From SFHK01 sp045538305 (GTDB lineage Bacteria; Bacillota; Clostridia; Christensenellales; Aristaeellaceae), in NCBI GenBank assembly GCA_045538305.1, contig JAZSRC010000050.1, forward strand, positions 1 through 33,547: a stretch of 33,547 bases of DNA. Direction: 5' to 3'. Positions 4,806 to 12,863 of this stretch are shown here, piece after piece. The notes beneath the pieces were generated by a model. That model saw nothing but the letters and a program-made list of their open reading frames with translations. It was not told where the DNA came from and made no database searches. The position numbers and the translations under genes were made by a program. The stretch's first letter is position 1, and every line of letters begins with the position of its first letter.

Positions 4806-7118
4806 ATGAAATTTAACATTGGCGGTTGGGTAATAAAGCCTGGTGTTACATCGCACAATACAGAACAAATCCGAGATGTACGCATATCGGAGGACAAAAC
4901 AAACGTACATCTGTATGCGGTCAATTATCGCGAGGATTACAGAGGGTTGGACGGCCCTTCACTTGAAATCGATATATCCTCGCCGCTCCCGGATATTATT
5001 AGGGTAAAGCTTGTTCACTTCAGGGGAAGCCGTGCAAAAGTACCGGTGTTTCCGCTAACGGATGAAAGACTTCCATTGGAAATTATAAAGGAAGAGGACA
5101 GACTCGAAATCAAAACCGGAGATACCTCCTTGGTCGTTACATACCGTCCCTGCACCTTCACCTACTACTATAAGGGCGAGAAGCTGACCGCTGTGGGCGA
5201 CAGGTTCGGCTCTACCATGCTCAGCTATCTCACAACGCCGGAAGGACCGTTTATGCGCGGTCAGCTGGATGTGGGCGTTGGCGAAAAGGTATACGGACTT
5301 GGCGAGCACTTCACAGCTTTTATCAAGAACGGGCAGGTAATTGATATATGGAATGAGGACGGAGGCACGTCCTCAGAAATTGCCTACAAAAACATTCCAT
5401 TTTATGTTACCAATCGTGGTTATGGCGTGCTTGTAAACGATCCCGGTCCGGTTTCTTTTGAAGTGTGTACGGAAGCGGCAACGCGCGTTCAGTTCAGCGT
5501 GCCCGGGGAAAAGCTGGAGTATATGGTAATTGGCGGCGGAGACATGAAGAGCGTTCTGAAAAACTATACGCGCTTATCCGGCCGCCCGGCACTTCCGCCG
5601 GCTTGGACGTTTGGACTATGGCTATCATCGTCCTTTACTACGTCATATGACGAAAAGACGGTTATGTCATTTGTCGACGGTATGGCGCAAAGGGATATTC
5701 CGCTGTCGGTATTCCACTTCGACTGTTTCTGGATGAAGGAAAACGAATGGTGCGGCTTTGAATGGGATCAGGATATGTTTCCGGATGTGGAAGGTCTTTT
5801 ACAGCGGCTGCACGATAAAGGACTTAAAATCTGTGTGTGGATCAACCCGTACCTCGGGCAGAAGAGCCCGGTGTTTGACGAGGCGATGGAGCAGGGATAC
5901 CTTCTTTCAAAGCCTAACGGCGATGTGTGGCAATGGGACCGCTGGCAGGCAGGTCTGGGCGTGATCGACTTTACTAATCCGGGCGCGGTTGAATGGTATA
6001 AAAACAAGCTGAAAAAACTGATGAGACAGGGCGTCGACTGCTTCAAAACGGACTTTGGCGAGCGTATACCGACGGATGTGAAATACTTTGATGGCAGTGA
6101 TCCCCTTCGCATGCACAATTACTACACGCTGATCTATAACCGTGTGGTATTTGAAGCCATTCAGGAGGAGCGGGGCTTGGAGGCGGCCTGCGTGTTTGCG
6201 CGTTCTGCTACGGTTGGCGGGCAAATGTATCCTGTTCATTGGGGCGGCGATTGCAGTTCCACCTATCCCTCAATGGCGGAATCCCTTCGCGGCGGTTTGA
6301 GTTTGTGCCTGTCGGGCTTCGGTTTCTGGAGTCACGATATGGGCGGCTTTGAAGGCACGGCGGCAGAGCATGTATACAAGCGGTGGCTTGCTTTCGGCCT
6401 GCTTTCCACGCATTCACGGCTGCATGGCTCCGGCTCTTATCGCGTACCATGGTTGTTTGGCGATGAGGCGGTAGAGGTATGCAGGGCGTTTTCCAAACTG
6501 AAAATGCGCTTAATGCCGTATTTATATGCCGCGGCATGCGAAGCGCACGAAGATGGCGTTCCCGCAATGCGCGCAATGACGTTGGAATTCCCGGGCGATC
6601 TGGCATGCGAGGATCTGGACAGACAGTATATGCTCGGCGACGCCGTTCTGGTTGCGCCTGTCATGCGCGAGGACTGCATGGGCGAATACTATCTGCCGGA
6701 CGGAACCTGGACACATCTTTTAAGCGGTGAGACGCGCGAAGGCGGAAAATGGCGCAGGGAGAAGTACGATTTCTTCTCGCTTCCGCTGTTTGTGCGCGAG
6801 AATACGCTTCTGCCAATCGGCTCCAGAGATGATGTTGCGGATTATGCGCACGAAGAAAACGTTATTCTGCAGGTGTATGCGCTGAAGGGTGTAAGCGAAA
6901 GATGCGTGCGTACGTCAAATGGTGAAAAAGCGTTCACGGTCAGAGCAGCGAATACCGACGGAAAAGTCAGGATCGACATTGAGGGCTTTGCAAAAGGACT
7001 GCGCCTGCAGCTTGTGAATGTTTATGAGATCAAGAATATGAAGGGTGCATCCATACAGGAAAATGAACGCGGCATGATCCTTAATCCGGAAGGAAACCAT
7101 ATTGAATATGAATTATGA
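4806..7118 (+). CDS. yicI: GH31 alpha-xylosidase (YicI type)
   Basis: ATG at 4806 follows GGAGG and gives 770 residues, almost the size of E. coli YicI (772). The protein should be a cytoplasmic retaining alpha-xylosidase acting on isoprimeverose-like alpha-1,6-xylosides, as no signal peptide is present. The nucleophile motif FKTDFGERIP places Asp416 and the HWGGDC motif places the acid/base Asp482, the same numbers as in E. coli YicI. The conserved SGFGFWSHDMGGFEG and HSRLHGSGSYRVPW segments are also present. The upstream neighbour is an HTH-ADP-ribosylglycohydrolase in the same direction, and a small MazG-like gene follows. This points to use of plant xyloglucan oligosaccharides, though no transporter is in view. 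Other GH31 specificities are possible, but the close YicI match favours xylosidase. Confidence 0.93.
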   Translation: MKFNIGGWVIKPGVTSHNTEQIRDVRISEDKTNVHLYAVNYREDYRGLDGPSLEIDISSPLPDIIRVKLVHFRGSRAKVPVFPLTDERLPLEIIKEEDRLEIKTGDTSLVVTYRPCTFTYYYKGEKLTAVGDRFGSTMLSYLTTPEGPFMRGQLDVGVGEKVYGLGEHFTAFIKNGQVIDIWNEDGGTSSEIAYKNIPFYVTNRGYGVLVNDPGPVSFEVCTEAATRVQFSVPGEKLEYMVIGGGDMKSVLKNYTRLSGRPALPPAWTFGLWLSSSFTTSYDEKTVMSFVDGMAQRDIPLSVFHFDCFWMKENEWCGFEWDQDMFPDVEGLLQRLHDKGLKICVWINPYLGQKSPVFDEAMEQGYLLSKPNGDVWQWDRWQAGLGVIDFTNPGAVEWYKNKLKKLMRQGVDCFKTDFGERIPTDVKYFDGSDPLRMHNYYTLIYNRVVFEAIQEERGLEAACVFARSATVGGQMYPVHWGGDCSSTYPSMAESLRGGLSLCLSGFGFWSHDMGGFEGTAAEHVYKRWLAFGLLSTHSRLHGSGSYRVPWLFGDEAVEVCRAFSKLKMRLMPYLYAAACEAHEDGVPAMRAMTLEFPGDLACEDLDRQYMLGDAVLVAPVMREDCMGEYYLPDGTWTHLLSGETREGGKWRREKYDFFSLPLFVRENTLLPIGSRDDVADYAHEENVILQVYALKGVSERCVRTSNGEKAFTVRAANTDGKVRIDIEGFAKGLRLQLVNVYEIKNMKGASIQENERGMILNPEGNHIEYEL

Positions 7119-7172
7119 GCTGATTGCGCCCGGTATTTGGCCAATCGGTTGCCCATAGAGGAATGAGCGATT

Positions 7173-7493
7173 ATGAAAACGTATTTCAAGATTGTTCGGG
7201 ATAGAATTCCCGAAATCATTGAACAAAGTGGTAAAACATGCGAGATCGAAAGAGTTTCAGCGGATGAAGCGCTGTCAGGCCTGGAGGACAAGCTGATGGA
7301 GGAGGTACGCGAGTATCTTGAAAGCCGCGATATTGAGGAACTCTCGGATATTCTGGAAGTCATTCACGCAATACTCCGTTTCCGTGGGATTTCATTTGAG
7401 GAGGTGGAGAGAATCCGCCTCCAAAAGCGTGCGGAACGCGGGGGATTTGATAAGGGAATCAGGCTTTTACAAGTGAATGAGAAGGGAAAATAG
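7173..7493 (+). CDS. MazG-like / phosphoribosyl-ATP pyrophosphohydrolase-like protein
   Basis: This 106-aa all-helical protein matches small stand-alone NTP pyrophosphohydrolases of the MazG/HisE superfamily. It has the opening KIVRDRIPEIIEQSGK, the metal-binding EEVREYLE (about residues 44-51) and EELSDILEVIHAI (about residues 56-68), and a basic end typical of this group (QKRAERGGFDKGI). Such enzymes hydrolyse a nucleoside triphosphate to the monophosphate and pyrophosphate, often as house-cleaning. A GAGGAA site lies about 10 nt before ATG. It lies 54 bp after the GH31 gene and before a terminator, so it may be the last gene of that operon. The substrate nucleotide cannot be predicted. Confidence 0.85.
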   Translation: MKTYFKIVRDRIPEIIEQSGKTCEIERVSADEALSGLEDKLMEEVREYLESRDIEELSDILEVIHAILRFRGISFEEVERIRLQKRAERGGFDKGIRLLQVNEKGK

Positions 7494-7538
7494 GTGTTCT
7501 GCTGCCGCTGCTTTTGCGGTTTATGGGAAATAGGCTAT

Positions 7539-7570
7539 AATGCGTCCGCTATTTGCGGACGCATTATTGT
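7539..7570 (+). terminator. terminator after the MazG-like gene
   Basis: An 11-bp perfect stem (7539-7549 with 7555-7565) around TATTT is followed by ATTGTTTTC. The rest of the 7494-7755 gap is AT-rich and holds a promoter candidate near its end; no other gene is seen. Confidence 0.85.
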
Positions 7571-7687
7571 TTTCAATCCTATGCCGATTATGCGCAGATA
7601 TGGCTGCTGCTGAAATAATTATCAATAAATTGAAGATAAAACTTATATTTGAATGTAAAATTCGTCAATAATTTTTTATTAAATATG

Positions 7688-7714
7688 TTGCACTACATGC
7701 GAGAATGGTATAAA
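7688..7714 (+). promoter_or_regulatory. candidate promoter of the NodB-domain gene
   Basis: TTGCAC (7688-7693) lies 15 bp ahead of an extended -10 (TGG before TATAAA, 7706-7714). A second -10-like TATAAT is at 7716-7721. The exact -10 is uncertain. Confidence 0.5.
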
Positions 7715-7755
7715 CTATAATAAGTTACGAATGTATAGAAATTATGAGGTGCCCA

Positions 7756-9102
7756 ATGCCAGAAATCAATACTGAAAAAAATACCCGCCCGGTCAGGCCG
7801 GTTGGCAGACATACGAGACCTCAGGGCGTGGTGAACGCTGAAAAACAAAGAACAACTGCGAAGAATGCAACCCCGTCCGCAAAAAGGATCAATGCGTCTG
7901 GAAAACCTGTTACGCGCGTGAATCCTGCTGTGTCCAAGAATTCCCGTCCGTCTGCGGCTGGCAAAAAAGCCGTACCCGGAAAGAAGAATTCCAATAACAA
8001 TGAAGTAAAGAAAAGGCTGGCCTTGCTTGCTTCAGCGCTACTTTTGCTGCTTGTAATAGTAATTGTTATTCTGGTTTCTGTCGGAGGGAAAGGCTCAGAT
8101 CAGCCTTCGGCAGTTGTGGAGCAAACGAATCAACCGCCCGCTCAGACACAGGCGCCCGTGCCGACTGCTACGCCTAAACCGGATTATTCTACCTATGCGC
8201 CCATGGCGAAGGGCAATCTGCTGCCCGTATTTTGGGATGCGGAAACTACGGAAAAGCGCGTTGCCATCACGGTAGACGATCTGAACCAGCCGGATAATCT
8301 TAAGGCCATTCTGGATCTTTGCGAGCAGTACAACGCTAAAGTGACGCTGTTTGCGCTGGGGCAGAATATAAAAATCAATTCGGACAATATAAAGCGCGCT
8401 TATAACATGGGCATCGAAATTGAAAACCATGGCTTTGATCACTCGTTCGTGTATTCGCTTGAGCACGACGAGCTCATTACGCAGGTTGCAGGCACCGGAA
8501 GGCGTGTAAATGATGTGCTTGGCCTCAATTATCAGATGCATTTCATGCGCCCGCCGGGAGGAAACGGCAGAAATGATCCGCGTCTGCATGCGGTACTCGC
8601 GCAGGGCAATTATTACGGTGTTGCTTACTGGAGCCTTTCGGGAACAGCGGGGGCAGCACATGTAATGGAAAACATTGCTCCCGGTGATGTGATTTTGTAT
8701 CATACCACGGACGAGGATGTTGAAAACCTTCGACAGGTGATTCCGTATCTGAGCGCGAACGGCTATGAAATGGTTACTATGAACGAACTGTTCGGATATC
8801 CCGATAACGAGATTACCGAATATGACGCTTCCTATTCTCAGCTGACAGTTCCGCTTCTCTATCCTTATACGTATGAAGGTATCGAGTTTTCAAATGGTAC
8901 AAGGATGTACGGCGTGAAGGAGCTTCAAACGCGCCTTGGCGAGCTGGGCTACCTGACAAAGGGTAAACCCGACGGCGATTACGGAAATAATACTGAAAAA
9001 GCCGTTAAGCAGTTCCAGAAGGACGCCGGCCTTAAGCAAACCGGCGTTGCGGATGAAGCGACGAGGGCGGCCATTATGAACGGAGCTGTTTCGGGTTATT
9101 AA
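7756..9102 (+). CDS. membrane-anchored NodB polysaccharide deacetylase with peptidoglycan-binding domain
   Basis: ATG at 7756 is preferred (GAGGTG just upstream) over one four codons earlier. The 448-aa protein has a long basic cytoplasmic tail (about 1-86, rich in K, R, N), one membrane helix (about 87-108), a Pro/Thr/Gln linker, a NodB domain (about 165-345) and a C-terminal PG_binding_1 domain (about 382-445, KELQTRLGELGYL to GVADEAT). NodB motifs are present: TVDD with catalytic and metal aspartates, NHGFDH as the two metal histidines, RPPGG, and ILYH. It should deacetylate N-acetyl sugars of peptidoglycan or a wall polymer outside the membrane, with the last domain docking on the wall. 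The next gene is an LCP protein with a similar basic tail, which fits a joint role in wall modification. Confidence 0.9.
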   Translation: MPEINTEKNTRPVRPVGRHTRPQGVVNAEKQRTTAKNATPSAKRINASGKPVTRVNPAVSKNSRPSAAGKKAVPGKKNSNNNEVKKRLALLASALLLLLVIVIVILVSVGGKGSDQPSAVVEQTNQPPAQTQAPVPTATPKPDYSTYAPMAKGNLLPVFWDAETTEKRVAITVDDLNQPDNLKAILDLCEQYNAKVTLFALGQNIKINSDNIKRAYNMGIEIENHGFDHSFVYSLEHDELITQVAGTGRRVNDVLGLNYQMHFMRPPGGNGRNDPRLHAVLAQGNYYGVAYWSLSGTAGAAHVMENIAPGDVILYHTTDEDVENLRQVIPYLSANGYEMVTMNELFGYPDNEITEYDASYSQLTVPLLYPYTYEGIEFSNGTRMYGVKELQTRLGELGYLTKGKPDGDYGNNTEKAVKQFQKDAGLKQTGVADEATRAAIMNGAVSGY

Positions 9103-9110
9103 AATTATAC

Positions 9111-9139
9111 TTGATTATTTAATAATATTGAAATATAAT
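9111..9139 (+). promoter_or_regulatory. promoter of the LCP gene
   Basis: TTGATT (9111-9116), a 17-bp spacer and TATAAT (9134-9139) lie right after the deacetylase stop and 49 bp before the LCP start codon. Confidence 0.7.
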
Positions 9140-9187
9140 ATCGTGTAATCATACATATGCTTTCAAATAGCGCGGAGGACATAACGC

Positions 9188-10417
9188 ATGAGCGAAAGAT
9201 ATTCAAATTCAAAGAAAAATGCCCGTAGAAGCTCAGAAGCCAATAGACGTTACTACGAGGAAGAAGAGCTGAAGCAGTATAGAAAACGCAGTAATAAGGG
9301 CACGAATCAAAAACGGAAAAAGAAGAAAAGCAAGGCGCCCGTAGTAATTCTGATTTTCGTAATGCTGATCCTGATTGCAGGTGCCGGATATCTGGCGCTG
9401 GATAAACTGGGACTGATCAAACCCGAAGATGGAAACCAGCAGGTTGTTCCTACCGCAACGCCCTATGCTTACAGTGATGAAGGAACGGCATTTGCCGAGC
9501 TTCTCAAGAATTCCGGTCAGAATGAAGAAACAGAAGTTCTCACCGGAGAAAAGGTTTCCGTAGACAATTTGAGTATTACCGAAGGCTTGGACGAAACGTG
9601 GCTGAATGTACTGCTTCTCGGCGTTGACGCTCGAAACGCGACCACTCCTGCACGCAGCGATACAATGATCATCTGCTCCATCAATCAGGAGACAGGCGAC
9701 GTAAAGCTTTCCACCATCATGCGCGACACTGACGTTTCGTTTGAAGGACATCCGGGAACACGCATTAATTCCGCTTACTATTATGGCGGCCCGGAGCTTG
9801 CTATTAAGGTCGTAAACGAATACTTCGGCATGAATATCCGCCATTATGTATGTGTTGATTTTGCCGGTTTTGCGGAAATTTCCGAAGTACTTGGTGGAAT
9901 TACTGTGGATATCACGGAAAACGAAATGACGCACATTAATAAAAACGTTCTGGAACAGTATAAGATTCTCTGGCGCCGCGGCGACCTTGAGCTTGAACAG
10001 GCCAGAAACGAGTATTATGGAACAGAACTCAATCAGTATGGCGCGAACGTTCATTTGAACGGTATGCAGACGTTGGGTTATGCCAGAATCAGAAAGCTGG
10101 ACAGCGATTATGCCCGCGCTGAAAGACAGCGGAAGGTTCTTAATAAGTTGATGGAGGGGCTTCAGAACGCAGATGCTACGAAGCTCGTGAGCCTGTATCT
10201 GACCTGCATGGACTATTTTACCACCAATCTCAAGATGAATGAGATTGTAAACATCGCCGTGCTGATTCTCAACCGCGTTGATTTTACATCGGCAGAAGAG
10301 ATGCGTTTGCCGGTCGCGGGATCATATAAAGAAGAAAAGCGCAATGACGACGCAAGGCTGTACGACATGGATATCGAGACCAATATCCGCGAATTACACA
10401 ATTTCATTTACCGATAA
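9188..10417 (+). CDS. LytR-CpsA-Psr (LCP) family cell-wall glycopolymer transferase
   Basis: The 409-aa protein starts at ATG 9188 after a GGAGG site. It has a strongly basic cytoplasmic tail (about 1-50), one membrane helix (about 51-70) and an extracellular LCP domain. Motifs typical of the family are LLLGVDAR (about 142-149), RSDTMIICSIN, STIMRDTDV with the catalytic-site arginine, INSAYYYGGPE, LGGITVDI, and the arginine-rich end LGYARIRKLDSDYARAERQR. LCP enzymes move polyprenyl-phosphate-linked polymers (teichoic acid, capsule or glycan) to peptidoglycan. It follows a membrane-anchored deacetylase and is closed by its own terminator. The polymer attached is not deducible here. Confidence 0.93.
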   Translation: MSERYSNSKKNARRSSEANRRYYEEEELKQYRKRSNKGTNQKRKKKKSKAPVVILIFVMLILIAGAGYLALDKLGLIKPEDGNQQVVPTATPYAYSDEGTAFAELLKNSGQNEETEVLTGEKVSVDNLSITEGLDETWLNVLLLGVDARNATTPARSDTMIICSINQETGDVKLSTIMRDTDVSFEGHPGTRINSAYYYGGPELAIKVVNEYFGMNIRHYVCVDFAGFAEISEVLGGITVDITENEMTHINKNVLEQYKILWRRGDLELEQARNEYYGTELNQYGANVHLNGMQTLGYARIRKLDSDYARAERQRKVLNKLMEGLQNADATKLVSLYLTCMDYFTTNLKMNEIVNIAVLILNRVDFTSAEEMRLPVAGSYKEEKRNDDARLYDMDIETNIRELHNFIYR

Positions 10418-10430
10418 GCTGATGAATCTG

Positions 10431-10460
10431 AATGCCGCGAGTTTACTCGCGGCATTTTAT
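10431..10460 (+). terminator. terminator after the LCP gene
   Basis: A perfect 11-bp GC-rich stem (10431-10441 with 10446-10456) has a TTTA loop and a short T tail. Confidence 0.9.
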
Positions 10461-10462
10461 AC

Positions 10463-10491
10463 TTGTGGAACATTCGGTTGTCTGATATAAT
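10463..10491 (+). promoter_or_regulatory. promoter of the U32-mutS2 operon
   Basis: TTGTGG (10463-10468) and TATAAT (10486-10491) are 17 bp apart, immediately after the LCP terminator. The next genes (10525 to 16766) follow without an obvious terminator. Confidence 0.75.
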
Positions 10492-10524
10492 GAAAATGTA
10501 TGTAAAAATGAGCGGGGGATTCGC

Positions 10525-12849
10525 TTGATTCAAAGAATTGAGCTTTTGTCGCCGGCAGGCGATTGGGAAGCACTTCAAAGCGCTGTTGAAAACGGCGCAG
10601 ACGCCGTTTATCTCGGCATGAAAACCTTGAACGCCAGGCGCGGTGCAGGGAATTTTGATGACGATGCGCTGCTGCGTGCGGCGGAGTATTGTCATGAGCG
10701 TGGGAAAAAGATATATGTAACGGTCAATACTGTTGTAAAACAATTAGAACTGCCACTTGTTTACGAAACAGCGGAAAGCCTTCTGAAAGCGGGCGTAGAC
10801 GCTGCAATTGTGCAGGATCTTGGCGTCGCTTTGGCGCTTAAGGAAATGCTTCCGTCTTTGGAACTGCATGCAAGTACGCAGATGGCTGCCCACAATCGTT
10901 CGGCAGCGCGTTTTCTTAAGAATAACGGCTTCAAGCGCGCCGTACTTGCCAGGGAACTGACATTTGAAGAAATCCGTGAATGTGCGGATGAGGGAATAGA
11001 GGTTGAAGTGTTTACACACGGCGCATTGTGCGTTTCGACTTCCGGACAGTGCCTGTTTTCCAGCCTGGTTGGCGGACGCAGCGGAAACCGCGGCATGTGC
11101 GCTCAGCCTTGCAGGCTCCCTTACAAGCTCTCCTGTAATGAAACGATCGCGCAGGGACATCTTCTTTCGCCCAAGGATATTATGACCGTCGACTATATTG
11201 ATCAAATGAAGCTTTCCGGCGTCGCCAGTCTTAAAATCGAAGGCAGACTCAAAAGACCCGAATATGTTGCCGTAGTCACCGGCATTTACCGTAGAGCGCT
11301 GGACGGTGATAAGATTACAAAGGACGATAAAGAAGCGCTCATGCAGATCTTTAACCGCGGCGGCTTTACAGCCGGTTATGCGCCTGGTGTTGTTGACTCC
11401 GCTCTTATATCAAAATCGCGCCCATCGCATTGGGGCGTAAGCGTCGGAAAGACCATAGGCGGCAAAAAAATCCGCTTACTGAAAGATGTTCTGAATCAGG
11501 ATGCCGTATCCATCCGCACAGAAAGCGGAGAGGACGTTCCCGTCCGGATTTCCGGCCGGGCCGGAGAGGAAATCCGAAATCCCGTAAACGCGCAGGGCGA
11601 GGTTATGCGGCTTGTGTCAGAGACTCAAATGCAGGCGGCAAGGGAAACGGTCCGGGAAACAAAAAGGACTGTTGCACTGTCCGCTGTGATCGATATAAAG
11701 CTGGGTGAAAATGCAAAGGCAACGATTACGGACGGCGAAAATGAAACGGTTGTATCCGGCTGGCTTGTCGAAAAATCCGATAAAATGAAAGCAGACCCGG
11801 AACGCATCTGCGCACAGTTTTCCAAAACCGGCGGAACGCCGTATTATTTCACGAATATATCGCCCCATGTGGATTCGGAAGCGTTTGTTCCTGCCAGCGG
11901 TTTGAACGCGCTCAGAAGAGATGCGTTGGAAGCAATCCGCGATTTGCGCCTGCGTACTCGCAGGGGTGCAAACGGCGGGATAAGGCCCTTTGAAGCCCCG
12001 GCCATACAATGCGTAAAAACGGAACGGCTGAGGCTTATCGCCCAGGCTTCCCGTTTGGACACGCTTTATCAGGCGAAGGATGCCGGCGCGGATGAAATCG
12101 CGTTTCTGCCCTTTGATGTAACGCCGGATGGTCTTAAAAGCATCCGCATCAAGGAACTGTTCTATCTGGTATTGCCGCCCGTGCTTCCGGATAAAGCGCT
12201 TTTGGAAGTTAACTCGTGGGCAAATGGGCAGGGAGATGCGCTTAAGGGCGTGTATCTTTCAAACATTGGTCAATTGGCTCTTTCCTGGCCGGGCGAAGTA
12301 CGTTATGATTATCCTATGAATATCGCAAACGCAGCTTCTGTCCGCTTTTTGAACGCGCAGGCGCACGTATATACGCCGTCGGTAGAACTAACCGATAAGG
12401 AGATCCGGGCGATTGGCGGAAGGACGGAATACATTGTTTACGGAAGAATTCCGCTGATGCATTTAAGACATTGCCCGCTGAACGCGGCGCTTGGCGGCGG
12501 CATTCATAGCCGGTGCAGACGATGCGACCAGAATGATACCAGGGATATGCTGAACAAATGCGTACTGACCGACCGCATGCGGGCAAGATTTCCGCTTTCG
12601 CGCCTGAAAACAGAATCGGGCTGCGTGATAGACATAGGAAACAGCGTACCATTGTCGCTTGATAAGCATTTTGACAAGCTGTCTGTGTCTTCGGGGATAA
12701 GGCTTTTGTTTACGGACGAAGACGAATACATGGTGCAGTCTGTTACATCGGCATATCGTGCGCTGATTGACGGATGCCATACAGCCGGATCGGAAATTCG
12801 CGGATTAACGGGATATACAACCGGGCATTATTTTAAACCGGTTGAATGA
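10525..12849 (+). CDS. peptidase U32 family protein (RlhA/YdcP-like, long form)
   Basis: Translation starts at TTG 10525, preceded by GCGGGGGA. The 774-aa product opens with the U32 signature ELLSPAGDWEALQSAVENGA and carries the conserved cysteine region CLFSSLVGGRSGNRGMC followed by QPCRLPY and LKIEGRLKRPEYVA. A C-terminal half with another Cys set (HLRHCPLN, CRRCD) fits the DUF3656-containing long forms. Known members hydroxylate 23S rRNA (RlhA) or tRNA (TrhP) with an Fe-S cluster, so RNA modification is more likely than proteolysis. The gene overlaps or abuts mutS2 at its end. RlhA versus a Clostridial paralogue cannot be settled from one sequence, so no symbol is given. Confidence 0.9.
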   Translation: MIQRIELLSPAGDWEALQSAVENGADAVYLGMKTLNARRGAGNFDDDALLRAAEYCHERGKKIYVTVNTVVKQLELPLVYETAESLLKAGVDAAIVQDLGVALALKEMLPSLELHASTQMAAHNRSAARFLKNNGFKRAVLARELTFEEIRECADEGIEVEVFTHGALCVSTSGQCLFSSLVGGRSGNRGMCAQPCRLPYKLSCNETIAQGHLLSPKDIMTVDYIDQMKLSGVASLKIEGRLKRPEYVAVVTGIYRRALDGDKITKDDKEALMQIFNRGGFTAGYAPGVVDSALISKSRPSHWGVSVGKTIGGKKIRLLKDVLNQDAVSIRTESGEDVPVRISGRAGEEIRNPVNAQGEVMRLVSETQMQAARETVRETKRTVALSAVIDIKLGENAKATITDGENETVVSGWLVEKSDKMKADPERICAQFSKTGGTPYYFTNISPHVDSEAFVPASGLNALRRDALEAIRDLRLRTRRGANGGIRPFEAPAIQCVKTERLRLIAQASRLDTLYQAKDAGADEIAFLPFDVTPDGLKSIRIKELFYLVLPPVLPDKALLEVNSWANGQGDALKGVYLSNIGQLALSWPGEVRYDYPMNIANAASVRFLNAQAHVYTPSVELTDKEIRAIGGRTEYIVYGRIPLMHLRHCPLNAALGGGIHSRCRRCDQNDTRDMLNKCVLTDRMRARFPLSRLKTESGCVIDIGNSVPLSLDKHFDKLSVSSGIRLLFTDEDEYMVQSVTSAYRALIDGCHTAGSEIRGLTGYTTGHYFKPVE

Positions 12850-12863
12850 AAAGGACAGATGTT

